A stretch of 54,306 bases of DNA from Treponema sp. UBA1747. GTDB lineage: Bacteria > Spirochaetota > Spirochaetia > Treponematales > Treponemataceae. Below are positions 23,650-32,382 of this stretch, piece by piece (within the stretch, counting starts at the first letter, position 1; each line of letters starts with the position of its first letter). Under the pieces are notes generated by a model that ran no database searches, was not told where the DNA came from, and was given only the letters and a program-made list of their open reading frames with translations. The position numbers and the translations under genes are program-made. The stretch is from assembly GCA_002315375.1 (NCBI GenBank), contig DCHR01000035.1:1-54306 (forward strand), given 5' to 3'.

Positions 23650-25251
23650 TTAGCCGGATATTTTACGGCATACGTTCTCACCGTCCATGGCAGAACTGAC
23701 GATGCCTCCGGCGTATCCGCTTCCTTCTCCACAGGGGAAAAGTCCCGGCAGTCCCGGACATTCAAGGCTTTCTTTATCCCTGAGGATTCTGACAGGAGTA
23801 CTGGTTCTGGTTTCCATGGCAATCATCAGGGCTTCATCGCAGATATAGCCTTTCATGTTGCGGTCAAAGTCTTTGAAGCCCTGGCGCAGGCGGTCTGCAA
23901 TGGGGGCCGGAATCCACTGGTCCAGACGGGAAGAAACAATGCCCGGTGTATAGCTGGTTTTTGGAAATTCTTCCGATTTTCTTCCATATATAAAGTCTGT
24001 CATCATCTGGGCAGGGGCTTTCTGGTCTTCGCCTGCATTTTTTGTAAGTTTTTCCAGGTGGTCACGGAAGTAAAGTCCTGCAAGGGCCGGACAGCCTTCT
24101 TTCCGGGCTCTTTCTGTAAAGGTGGCAGGAATATCTTCGGGTCTTGTTTCTACTACAATTGCGGCATTTGACCAGAGGCTGTTACGGTTCTTGTTGCTCA
24201 TGCCGTTTACGACGATTTCATCAGGTCCTGTCTGGCTTGGAACTACAAATCCGCCGGGACACATGCAGAAACTGTAAACGCCGCGGTCCTGAACCTGGGT
24301 AACAAGGCGGTATTCGGCAGCACCAATGCTTTCGGCTTTTTCTGATTTACCATGAAACTGGATGGAATCAATGATTTTTCTGGGATGTTCAACCCGGACA
24401 CCAACGGCAAAGGTTTTGGCTTCAAGAGAGGCAGGACTTGTTTCGGCAATCATTCTGTAAATGTCGCCGGCACTGTGGCCTGTAGCCAGAACCACTGCAT
24501 CCCCTTTGAAGGTTTTTGTTTCCCTTGTATCCAGGTCAACGGCGGAAACTCCGGTAACCTTTTTGTTTTCAGTAACCAGCCCTGTCACTTTTGTATTGAA
24601 ATGGAATTCTCCCCCCAGCTCAAGGATTTTGTTCCTCATATTCATGATAATCTGGGGAAGGGCGTCGGTTCCGATGTGAGGGTGTGCGTCTGTAAGTATT
24701 TTTGGATCGGCACCGAAGTGAACGAAAATCTTCAGAATACGGGTAATGTTTCCTCTTTTGTTGCTTCTGGTGTAAAGCTTTCCGTCAGAGAAGGTTCCGG
24801 CTCCGCCTTCGCCGAAGCAGTAGTTGGAGTTTGAATCAACGGTCTGCTTTGTAGAAATTGCAGCAATGGTCCGTTTTCTTTCTGTGGCAGGTTCACCCCG
24901 TTCAATAATTACAGGTTTTATGCCTTTTTCCAGGAGTGTCAGGGCACCGAAAAGACCTGCTGGTCCTGAACCTACAATGACAACAGTTTTGTGACCGTCA
25001 GCTGTCTTCCATTCCGGAAGTTTGTCTTCATTTTTTTCTGATATATCCTCACCGATAAAGACGTTATACTTTATGTGAAGCTTTAATCCTCCGTGGCGGG
25101 CATCCACAGATTTTTTTTCCTGGGTGTATTTTACGTCTTCTTTCTGAAAATCGATGTGTTTTGCGTTCAGTTCGCGGAAAATCAGTTTTCTGATAAGGTC
25201 AGAACTTTTTTCCTGTTCCGGTTTTAAAGTGATAGAAACTGTTGTCTTCAT
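23650..25251 (-). CDS. FAD-dependent dehydrogenase (COG2509)
   Basis: A 533-residue flavoprotein. An N-terminal domain of about 90 residues with a ferredoxin-like pattern precedes the Rossmann FAD site VVIVGSGPAGLFGALTLLEK. Then come CFGEGGAGTFSDGKLYTRSNKR, characteristic of COG2509, DAVVLATGHSAGDIYRMI, and a C-terminal FPCGEGSGYAGGIVSSAMDG. The family is conserved across bacteria but its substrate is not established. It is cytosolic. The ATG at 25251 has no Shine-Dalgarno, and TATACT lies about 8 nt upstream, so a leaderless start is possible. It stands alone between the lipoprotein gene and the divergent efflux operon. Confidence 0.88.
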   Translation of the reverse strand: MKTTVSITLKPEQEKSSDLIRKLIFRELNAKHIDFQKEDVKYTQEKKSVDARHGGLKLHIKYNVFIGEDISEKNEDKLPEWKTADGHKTVVIVGSGPAGLFGALTLLEKGIKPVIIERGEPATERKRTIAAISTKQTVDSNSNYCFGEGGAGTFSDGKLYTRSNKRGNITRILKIFVHFGADPKILTDAHPHIGTDALPQIIMNMRNKILELGGEFHFNTKVTGLVTENKKVTGVSAVDLDTRETKTFKGDAVVLATGHSAGDIYRMIAETSPASLEAKTFAVGVRVEHPRKIIDSIQFHGKSEKAESIGAAEYRLVTQVQDRGVYSFCMCPGGFVVPSQTGPDEIVVNGMSNKNRNSLWSNAAIVVETRPEDIPATFTERARKEGCPALAGLYFRDHLEKLTKNAGEDQKAPAQMMTDFIYGRKSEEFPKTSYTPGIVSSRLDQWIPAPIADRLRQGFKDFDRNMKGYICDEALMIAMETRTSTPVRILRDKESLECPGLPGLFPCGEGSGYAGGIVSSAMDGENVCRKISG

Positions 25252-25360
25252 GGGGAAAGTATATCGGATATACTGATTTAGCGGAATATTAGGATTTTTT
25301 ATAAATATAAGAATATTCTAACATTTATAACAATTTTTTTTGGTATATAACTGTATTTTT

Positions 25361-25389
25361 TTGAATACAAAAGAGTTTGCTTTTATAGT
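25361..25389 (+). promoter_or_regulatory. Possible promoter of the RND efflux operon
   Basis: TTGAAT (25361-25366), 17 bp, TATAGT (25384-25389). The ATG is only 10 nt further on, so use of this promoter would leave almost no leader and remove the weak AGGT ribosome site at 25390. An upstream TATATA (25344) is an alternative. Confidence 0.3.
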
Positions 25390-25398
25390 AGGTAATGT

Positions 25399-26679
25399 AT
25401 GAGAAAATGTTTATCAATTTTAATGATCCTTCTGATGGCAGGTTTTGCCTTTGCAGAAGACCTTACGGTTACGGTGGAGCAGGCAGTTGAACTGGCCATG
25501 CAGAATAACATTCAGGTTCACCAGGCTGAACGAACTCTTGCTTCAGCGGAACGGTCGAATAAATATTCCTGGAATTCTGCCAGTCCAACAATCAGTACAA
25601 ACGCACAGCTTCAGGTTCCACTTATGGAAAATGCCATGACAGGTTCAAAAGATCCGTCTTTTTCTGTAGGCGGAAGTATCAATGTTCGTCTGACACCGTC
25701 TCTTTATACTTCAATAAAGGCTGCACAGCTTCAGCTGGAGCAGGGACAGATTACTTATGATGAAGCCCTTCGTTCTGTAGAACTTAATGTAAGAAAGATT
25801 TTTTACAGCCTTCTTCTGGCAGAACAGAATCTGGAAACACAGAAAAGAAGCATGGAAACAGCAAAACGCCAGTATGAAACAAACCTGGCCAAATATAACC
25901 GCGGCCAGCTTTCTGAACTGGATCTTTTTCAAAGCCAGGTAAACTATGAATCCAAAAGTCCTTCTGTTGAAAGCCAGGAAAACCAGCTGGTAAACAGCAT
26001 GGAAAACTTCAAGCAGCTTCTTGGTTTGAACCGGGAAGATAATCTGACGCTGAAGGGAAGCCTTGAAGGCTTTGAAAAATTCAATGAAGAAAACGTTCAG
26101 GTAAACTTATCTGAAATCTCAGCAATAAAGAAAATGGAAAAACAGATTGAATCCGCAGAAAACTCTCTTCTTGCCACAAAATTTACTGCCTGGGGGCCAA
26201 CTTTGAGTGCGGGTTACAGCATCGGGGCAGGACAGACTTTAAAGAGTGGAGAGAAATTCGGACTTTCCACTCATTCTATTTCCCTCGGAGTTTCTATTCC
26301 ATTGGACGGATATCTTCCATGGTCAACTGGAGCATTAAGCATTGAAAACCAGAAAGACAGTCTGGAAACTTTGAAAGAAAATCTGGAAAACCAGAAACGT
26401 ACAACACAGCTTTCTGTAGAAAACAGCCTGAGAACAATCCGTCAGGCCCAGAGCCAGATGAAGAGTCTTGAATCTACAGTTACTCTTGCACAGAAAACTT
26501 ATGACCTGACTCAGAATGCATATAATCAGGGGGCCCGCGATTTGAACTCTCTGAAAAGTGCAGAAGACAGTCTGATTTCTGCAAAGACCCAGCTTCAGAG
26601 CCAGAATTATACTTTGGTAAATGCCATTCTGGAACTTGAAAACACTCTTGGCGTTCCATTCGGATCATTAAGCAAATAA
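25399..26679 (+). CDS. TolC-family outer-membrane channel of the RND pump
   Basis: A 426-residue protein. Signal peptide MRKCLSILMILLMAGFAFA, then LTVTVEQAVELAMQNNIQVH, the classic start of an OEP/TolC repeat. Long helices rich in Gln/Glu/Asn include RQYETNLAKYNRGQLSELDL, the conserved helix turn of this family, and AYNQGARDLNSLKSAEDSL in the second half. It forms the trimeric outer-membrane exit duct. It is first in the operon with the fusion protein (25 bp) and the RND pump. It is unrelated in close sequence to the other TolC at 17237-18652, so each pump has its own duct. Confidence 0.92.
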   Translation: MRKCLSILMILLMAGFAFAEDLTVTVEQAVELAMQNNIQVHQAERTLASAERSNKYSWNSASPTISTNAQLQVPLMENAMTGSKDPSFSVGGSINVRLTPSLYTSIKAAQLQLEQGQITYDEALRSVELNVRKIFYSLLLAEQNLETQKRSMETAKRQYETNLAKYNRGQLSELDLFQSQVNYESKSPSVESQENQLVNSMENFKQLLGLNREDNLTLKGSLEGFEKFNEENVQVNLSEISAIKKMEKQIESAENSLLATKFTAWGPTLSAGYSIGAGQTLKSGEKFGLSTHSISLGVSIPLDGYLPWSTGALSIENQKDSLETLKENLENQKRTTQLSVENSLRTIRQAQSQMKSLESTVTLAQKTYDLTQNAYNQGARDLNSLKSAEDSLISAKTQLQSQNYTLVNAILELENTLGVPFGSLSK

Positions 26680-26704
26680 ACGATAAAAAAGAGGAATAAA
26701 TAAA

Positions 26705-27874
26705 ATGAAAAAAACATTGAAGACTTTTCTGATTATTCTGGTTCTGCTTGCAGCTACAGCAGCAGCCGTGTTCTTTATTTTGAAGTCTAAAGGAAATAAA
26801 AAAGGCGGATTCCCTGGGGGTGGTTTCCCGGGCGGGTTCGGAGGATTTGGCGGCGGTCAGACTTATTCCGTAAAAACAACTGATGCGGAAGTATCAGTTC
26901 TTCACGATTTTGTTATGACAAATGGAGAAGTTGAATGTGAAAACTCTGTTCAGGTTTTCCCTTCTATCGGTGGAAAAGTGGTTGAAGTAAAAGTTTCCCT
27001 TGGTTCAAAAGTTTACAAAGGGGATGTTATTGCAAAAGTTGACCCTTCATCAGCCGGAAGTTATTACACACTTTCTTCCATCACTGCACCAATTTCCGGA
27101 AGCATTCTGAGTGCTCCAAGTAAAGTAGGAAATCAGGTATCTGCAAATACAGTTATTACTACAATAGGTGATATCGAAAACCTGCAGTGTACTGCAAAAA
27201 TCCCTGAACGTTATGTTGCTGCCCTTAAACCTGGGCTTAAAGCAGAAGTAACTCTTGAAGCTTATCCTGATGTTGTCTTCAATGCTTCTGTAAAAGAGGT
27301 TTCTCCTGTTCTTGATGCTGCAACCCGAACAAAATCAGTTGTCCTTAAATTCGACAAGAAAGATTCAAGAATCAATGCAGGTATGTTTGCCCGTGTAAAA
27401 CTTTATACACAGGATTATTCAGGTGAACTGGTTGTTCCTGAAAAATCAATTGTTACAAACAACGATGACAAATATATTTTCACAGTTAATGAGGATGACA
27501 CAGTAACAAAAAATATGGTAACTGTGGGAAAATCTGTAAGCGGAATGGTTCAGATTCTGACCGGAATCAAAGCCGGTGACAAAGTTGTTAGCGAAGGTAT
27601 GCTGCAGCTTTATGATGGAGCAAGAATTCGCGACATTACAAACGGTGTTCCTGTTGAAGAAAAAACAGAATTCGGAGGAAAAGACGGTTTCCCTGGAGAT
27701 TTCCCGGGTGACCTTCCGGAAGGTTTTTCAGGCAATTTCCCTGAGGGAGCCCCAGGTGACGCTCCTGCCGGAAAGGGATCTTCAAATGGTAAAGGATTCC
27801 CTGGCGGTGTTCCTTCCGGAAAGGGAGCTCAGGCAGGAGGAAATGCTTCTGCACCTAAAAACGGAGGCAGATAA
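26705..27874 (+). CDS. RND membrane fusion protein with Gly/Pro-rich segments
   Basis: A 389-residue HlyD/AcrA-family adaptor. The N-terminal anchor (LKTFLIILVLLAATAAAVFF) is followed by a Gly/Phe/Pro-rich stretch (about 37-57), then a lipoyl domain split by only a few residues (FPSIGGKVVEVKVSLGSKVY and ITAPISGSILSAPSKVGNQV), so there is no helical hairpin. Beta-barrel and membrane-proximal domains follow to about 315. The last 70 residues are collagen-like in composition (GFPGDFPGDLPEGFSGNF, then GKGFPGGVPSGKGAQAGG). The stop overlaps the RND start. Lack of the hairpin implies that the TolC partner meets the adaptor differently from AcrA. Confidence 0.9.
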   Translation: MKKTLKTFLIILVLLAATAAAVFFILKSKGNKKGGFPGGGFPGGFGGFGGGQTYSVKTTDAEVSVLHDFVMTNGEVECENSVQVFPSIGGKVVEVKVSLGSKVYKGDVIAKVDPSSAGSYYTLSSITAPISGSILSAPSKVGNQVSANTVITTIGDIENLQCTAKIPERYVAALKPGLKAEVTLEAYPDVVFNASVKEVSPVLDAATRTKSVVLKFDKKDSRINAGMFARVKLYTQDYSGELVVPEKSIVTNNDDKYIFTVNEDDTVTKNMVTVGKSVSGMVQILTGIKAGDKVVSEGMLQLYDGARIRDITNGVPVEEKTEFGGKDGFPGDFPGDLPEGFSGNFPEGAPGDAPAGKGSSNGKGFPGGVPSGKGAQAGGNASAPKNGGR

Positions 27875-30800
27875 TGAGCCTTTCCAGAAAAACTCTTGAT
27901 CATCCGGTTCTGGTGCTGATTGTTTTTGCAATCCTTTTTGCACTGGGAATTTTTACAATCCGTAAGGTTGCCGTGGCCCTTATGCCTGAAACAGACAATC
28001 CTTACCTTATGGTAATGACCACTTACACAAACGCTGGTCCTGAATCGGTTGAGAAAACTGTTACTCAGCCTGTAGAAAGTGCACTGGTTTCTCTGAATAA
28101 CCTGAAATCAATTTCTTCTACAAGTTCCGAAGGAAGCTCAACTGTTTCCCTGGAATTCAACTATGGTACGGATCTTGATGAAGCTGTTCAGGATATCCGC
28201 GATAAACTGGACCGTGTAACCCGTATGCTTCCTGATAATGCAGGGACTCCTTCCATCATGCGCTTCAGTTCAGATTCCATGCCTATTATGCGTATTCTGG
28301 TTCGCGGCAACCGTTCTGTAGATGACCTGGCCCAGATTGCAGAAGATACAGTCATTGATGTTATTGAACAGGCAGACGGGGTAGGAGAAGCAAGTGTAAT
28401 GGGTGGTCGTACTGCCCAGGTAAATGTTTCTCTGGAACAGAACCGCCTGAGCGCTTACGGCTTTACTGTAAGTCAGGTAATGGGAGCTCTTTCAAAACAG
28501 AATCTTGAACTTGGTGGCGGTAAGGTTGAAGACGGAAACAAAAACTATATTGTCCGCACAATGGGTGAATATTCTTCCATTGATGAAATCAATGATGTAA
28601 TCATTTCTACAGTAAACGGATACCAGGTAAGGCTCCGTGATATTGGTACAGCTACTATGGGTTATGCTGATGTAAGCCGCGAAGCTTATATTAACGGAGA
28701 ACCTGGTGTTTATATTTCTGTAACAAAGCAGAGCGGTACAAACAGTGTTAATGTTGCCAATGCAGTTTACAAAAAAATTGATCAGGTAAAGAAGACTCTT
28801 CCGTCTGACATGACACTGGAAATTATTTCTGATGATACAGACCAGATCCGTGATACAATCAAGATCCTGGTTCAGTCTCTGGTGGAAGGTCTGATTCTTG
28901 CAATTATCGTTCTGTTTGTTTTCCTTCAGAACTTCAAGAGTACAATCATCATCGGTATTTCCATTCCGCTTTCTGTAGTTATTACTCTGTTTGCTATGAG
29001 TATGTTCGGAATCACACTGAACATGATGACTCTTACAGGACTTATTCTTGGTATCGGTATGATTGTAGATGCGTCGATTGTTATGATCGATAATATTTAT
29101 GCATACCGGCAGCGCGGTACTAAGGCAAAAATTGCAGCTGTTCTTGGTTCCCAGGAAATGGTAAGTTCCGTTCTTTCAGGAAACCTTACAACAATCTGTG
29201 TATTCATTCCATTCCTTTTCTATATGGCTGACCTTGGTATGCTGGGCCAGATGTTCAAGGGAATTATTTTTACAATCGTAATTGCCCTGGTTTCATCTCT
29301 GGCAGTTGCCGTATTCCTGGTTCCTGTTCTTGCAGGTAAATTCCTTCCTCTTTCAAACAGAAATGAAAAGCCTGTTACAAATCCAGTTCTCAAGGTAGTT
29401 TATGGTTTCTTTGAAATGATTATTCAGGCTATAACCAAAGTGTACAGAGCACTTCTGAAACTGGCCATGAATAACCGGCTGGTAACTATGATGGCTGCTA
29501 TATGTCTGCTGGTTATTTCTCTGTCCTTTGTTCCGACAATGCAGATCAGCATGGGAAGTTTCAGAGGAGGGGACTCTTCAATTACCTTGAATCTGACAAT
29601 GCCAATCGGTACTCCTCTGGAAGAAACAAAAATCCAGATGTTGAGAATGGAAGAAATCTGTAAGTCTGAACTTGTCGGTTATAAAAATATTTCTACAACA
29701 ATCGGAAGCGGAGGAAGGGACTCCGGAACCAACAAAGGAAATATTGAAGTAACAATTGATACAAGTAATCCTAAAGCAATGACTGCAACAGAAATGCAGA
29801 ATACCCTCAGAACTTATTTCCAGGAATTCCCTGGTGCAACATGGAGCTTTAATGCAGGCTGGGGCGGACAGATGTTCGGAAGTGACTTTGATATTGCAAT
29901 CCGCTCTGATGACCTTGATGCAGCCATGGATGTGGCCGATAAAATTTCTGATGTAATCAGCGGAATGGCTGAATGTTCAGAACCAAGTATCAGTATGGAT
30001 AAAGGTCTTCCACAGGTAGAAATTTTTATTGATCGTGAACGCGCCTATCAGTTCGGTGTTGATGTAAATACAGTTGCCAATGAAATAAAATATGCAATTG
30101 ATGGTGCAACAGCTTCTACTTACCGTAAAGGCGGAAAGGATTACAGCATTGTATTGCGTTATCAGCCTGAAGACAGAAAATCTCTTTCAAACCTGGAAAA
30201 CATTTATGTCCGTGGTAACGGCGGTATGGTCAGTGTGGCAAACTTTGCAAGAATTGAAAAAGGTCTGGGACCTGTTTCAATCAAGCGAGAAAACCGTTCA
30301 CGAATTATTCACGTTACAGCTTCTAACCGTTCGGATTTAAATGCCAATGTAGTTGAAGAAAAGATTAAAGAAGGAATTTCAAGTTCCTTTATTATTCCTG
30401 AAGGGGTAACAGTCAGCTATGAAGGTTCATGGCAGAATACAATGTCCAACATGAAGCTTTTTGCCGGAATCATTATTATGGCAATTCTTCTGGTTTTCGG
30501 AGTTATGGCTGCAACTTATGAATCTTTCAAGGCACCGTTAATCAACCTGCTGACAATTCCGTTCCTGATTATCGGTGTGATTTTCCTGTTCAAGCTGACG
30601 GGAACTTCCCTCAGTATTGTTTCCATGGTCGGGGTTGTTATGCTGGTCGGTATAGTTGTTAATAACGGTATTATTCTGGTTGACTATACAAATCTGCTTC
30701 GTGCCCGCGGAGTTCCGATTAAGGAAGCCTGTATTGAAGCCGGTGTTTCACGTCTGCGCCCTGTATTGATGACAACTCTTACTACAATTCTTGGTATGCT

Positions 30801-30999
30801 CCCTATGTGTTTCGGAACTGACGGAATGGCAAGCTTTGTTCAGCCAATTGGTATGTCTGTTGTAGGCGGACTTACTTCATCAACTCTTGTAACTCTGCTG
30901 GTTATTCCTGTTATGTACAGTCTTGTTATGCGTACAAAAGGACAGAAAACTGAACCACAGAAAGAACTGACAGTAAAGGAGGAAGAAAACAATGCTTAG
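27874..30999 (+). CDS. RND-family efflux pump inner-membrane transporter
   Basis: A 1041-residue proton-driven transporter of the HAE/AcrB superfamily, with the usual length and two-fold repeat: a first helix (LDHPVLVLIVFAILFALGIF), a large periplasmic loop to about 330, helices 2-6, a second loop (about 555-855) and helices 8-12. The TM4 proton-relay motif reads GIGMIVDASIVMIDNIY, with one Asp where AcrB has two; this is common in SwrC-type members. TM10 has LVGIVVNNGIILVDYTN. The substrate cannot be told; the mostly polar loop set fits drug or lipid export more than metal export, since no Met-triad was seen. It is in an operon with TolC, the fusion protein and a small PII-like gene, overlapping the latter by 8 bp. 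Confidence 0.95.
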   Translation: MSLSRKTLDHPVLVLIVFAILFALGIFTIRKVAVALMPETDNPYLMVMTTYTNAGPESVEKTVTQPVESALVSLNNLKSISSTSSEGSSTVSLEFNYGTDLDEAVQDIRDKLDRVTRMLPDNAGTPSIMRFSSDSMPIMRILVRGNRSVDDLAQIAEDTVIDVIEQADGVGEASVMGGRTAQVNVSLEQNRLSAYGFTVSQVMGALSKQNLELGGGKVEDGNKNYIVRTMGEYSSIDEINDVIISTVNGYQVRLRDIGTATMGYADVSREAYINGEPGVYISVTKQSGTNSVNVANAVYKKIDQVKKTLPSDMTLEIISDDTDQIRDTIKILVQSLVEGLILAIIVLFVFLQNFKSTIIIGISIPLSVVITLFAMSMFGITLNMMTLTGLILGIGMIVDASIVMIDNIYAYRQRGTKAKIAAVLGSQEMVSSVLSGNLTTICVFIPFLFYMADLGMLGQMFKGIIFTIVIALVSSLAVAVFLVPVLAGKFLPLSNRNEKPVTNPVLKVVYGFFEMIIQAITKVYRALLKLAMNNRLVTMMAAICLLVISLSFVPTMQISMGSFRGGDSSITLNLTMPIGTPLEETKIQMLRMEEICKSELVGYKNISTTIGSGGRDSGTNKGNIEVTIDTSNPKAMTATEMQNTLRTYFQEFPGATWSFNAGWGGQMFGSDFDIAIRSDDLDAAMDVADKISDVISGMAECSEPSISMDKGLPQVEIFIDRERAYQFGVDVNTVANEIKYAIDGATASTYRKGGKDYSIVLRYQPEDRKSLSNLENIYVRGNGGMVSVANFARIEKGLGPVSIKRENRSRIIHVTASNRSDLNANVVEEKIKEGISSSFIIPEGVTVSYEGSWQNTMSNMKLFAGIIIMAILLVFGVMAATYESFKAPLINLLTIPFLIIGVIFLFKLTGTSLSIVSMVGVVMLVGIVVNNGIILVDYTNLLRARGVPIKEACIEAGVSRLRPVLMTTLTTILGMLPMCFGTDGMASFVQPIGMSVVGGLTSSTLVTLLVIPVMYSLVMRTKGQKTEPQKELTVKEEENNA

Positions 31000-31279
31000 G
31001 GTAGAAATAATAGCAAATCAGTCTGTAGAAGACGATATTATTGAAGGAATTGAAAAAAATCTTCCTGACCTTGAATATACCATTATTCCGGGGGTTCACG
31101 GAAAGGGAAAATCTGCCCATAAACTGGGAAATAATGTGTGGCCGGAAGAAAATGTCCTGATTTTCACTTATACAGAGGAAGAAAAGGCAGAAAATATAAA
31201 GGAAATCGTAAATGCCGTAAAAGACCGGTTCCCTGAGGAAGGAATTTCCATTTTTGCTGTTCCTGCGGCAGATTTGTAA
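30992..31279 (+). CDS. Small PII-like protein at the end of the RND operon
   Basis: A 95-residue protein with a beta-alpha-beta pattern typical of the PII/CutA-like ferredoxin fold: MLRVEIIANQSVEDDIIEGI, a loop PGVHGKGKSAHKLGNNVW, then NVLIFTYTEEEKAENIKEIV and ISIFAVPAADL. It resembles DUF3240-type proteins, which occur beside RND pumps in proteobacteria. It has a strong AAAGGAGG and overlaps the pump gene by 8 bp, so synthesis is coupled. It may sense a small ligand and tune the pump, but this is inference from location and fold pattern. Confidence 0.65.
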   Translation: MLRVEIIANQSVEDDIIEGIEKNLPDLEYTIIPGVHGKGKSAHKLGNNVWPEENVLIFTYTEEEKAENIKEIVNAVKDRFPEEGISIFAVPAADL

Positions 31280-31296
31280 TTTAAATAGAAATTCTC

Positions 31297-31372
31297 TTGA
31301 ATTCATTTTTGAAATTCTATAAAATTGTTAAACTATCTAGTTTATTCTTTCCGGGGTGCTGACCGGAATAAA
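31297..31372 (+). promoter_or_regulatory. rpsL promoter candidate and leader hairpin
   Basis: TTGAAT (31297-31302) and TATAAA (31318-31323) are 15 bp apart, shorter than ideal. Downstream, TTTATTC (31341-31347), a TTT bulge and CCGG (31351-31354) pair with CCGGAATAAA (31363-31372) over an 8-nt loop. The hairpin ends just before the AGGAG ribosome site of rpsL and could serve ribosomal-protein feedback; no known consensus was recognised. Confidence 0.35.
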
Positions 31373-31388
31373 AATAGGAGAATAGGCG

Positions 31389-31763
31389 ATGCCTACAATT
31401 AATCAGTTAATCCGTCAGGGTCGTAAATCTGCAGCTAACAGAACAAAAGCTCCCGCACTTGAAGCCTGTCCGCAGAAACGTGGCGTTTGTACACGTGTAA
31501 TGACTCAGACACCTAAAAAACCGAACTCAGCTCTTCGTAAGATTGCTCGTGTTCGCCTTTCAAATGGTACAGAAGTAACAGCTTACATTCCTGGTATTGG
31601 ACATAACCTCCAGGAACACTCAGTTGTATTGGTTCGTGGTGGACGTGTAAAGGACCTTCCTGGTGTACGCTACCATATCATCCGTGGTGCAAAAGACGCA
31701 CTTGGTGTAGAAGATCGCAAACGTGGTCGTTCTAAGTACGGTGCTAAGAGACCTAAGGCATAA
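31389..31763 (+). CDS. rpsL: 30S ribosomal protein S12
   Basis: A 124-residue ribosomal protein of the decoding centre. It starts MPTINQLIRQGRKSAANRTK and has TPKKPNSALRKIARVRLSNG, with the lysine that is changed in streptomycin-resistant mutants still present, and LPGVRYHIIRGAKDALGV. Ribosome site GGAG. The upstream neighbour is the RND operon, not rpoC as in many bacteria, so S12-S7 has its own promoter here. Confidence 0.99.
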   Translation: MPTINQLIRQGRKSAANRTKAPALEACPQKRGVCTRVMTQTPKKPNSALRKIARVRLSNGTEVTAYIPGIGHNLQEHSVVLVRGGRVKDLPGVRYHIIRGAKDALGVEDRKRGRSKYGAKRPKA

Positions 31764-31781
31764 TAGAAGAGGAGGATTAAG

Positions 31782-32252
31782 ATGGGAAGACATAAGAAAT
31801 CAATTAATCGTCCGCTTATGCCGGATGTAAAATACAACTCAAAAGTTGTATCAAAGTTTGTTTGCCGCATGATGCTCGATGGAAAAAAAGAAACATGTAC
31901 AAAGATCATCTATGAAGCTATGGACAAACTTCAGGCCAAAACAGAAAAAGATCCACTGGAAGTTCTGCTTAAAGCTCTGGAAAATGTAAAACCAATGGTA
32001 GAAGTTAAATCTCGCCGCGTTGGTGGTGCTACATACCAGGTTCCAGTAGAAATCCGTGAAACACGTCGTGAAGCTCTGGCTATGCGCTGGATCATCGACG
32101 CTGCACGTAACCGTTCAGGTCACGGAATGGCTGACACACTCGCTTCTGAACTTTTGGATGCTTACAACAACACAGGTACAGCTTACAAGAAGAGAGAAGA
32201 TACACACCGTATGGCTGAAGCTAACAAAGCTTTCGCTCACTTCAGATGGTAG
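31782..32252 (+). CDS. rpsG: 30S ribosomal protein S7
   Basis: A 156-residue protein that nucleates assembly of the 30S head. Landmarks: MGRHKKSINRPLMPDVKYNS, KALENVKPMVEVKSRRVGGA, YQVPVEIRETRREALAMRW and KREDTHRMAEANKAFAHFRW. The AGAGGAGG ribosome site is strong. It lies 18 bp after rpsL. fusA and tuf, which usually follow in the str operon, are absent; a terminator closes the unit. Confidence 0.99.
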   Translation: MGRHKKSINRPLMPDVKYNSKVVSKFVCRMMLDGKKETCTKIIYEAMDKLQAKTEKDPLEVLLKALENVKPMVEVKSRRVGGATYQVPVEIRETRREALAMRWIIDAARNRSGHGMADTLASELLDAYNNTGTAYKKREDTHRMAEANKAFAHFRW

Positions 32253-32290
32253 TTTGAGCCTTTTGGCTGCATAACTTACTACGGTAAAAG

Positions 32291-32320
32291 ACGCTCCGGT
32301 TTTCCGGGGCGTTTTTTTTT
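32291..32320 (+). terminator. Intrinsic terminator of rpsL-rpsG
   Basis: ACGCTCCGG, loop TTTT, CCGGGGCGT (32291-32312; the T-C/G-G step is a wobble), followed by nine T. Confidence 0.93.
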
Positions 32321-32382
32321 GCGTCAGGGATCGCCCGAAAAGTTTATGGAAAACAAATATGTAAAGTAGTAAACTGTCTCTT

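Noticed and set aside
23575..24171. A 198-codon open frame on the plus strand within the FAD dehydrogenase
   Set aside because: The minus-strand flavoprotein motifs are clear here; the opposite frame is low-complexity and lacks start signals.
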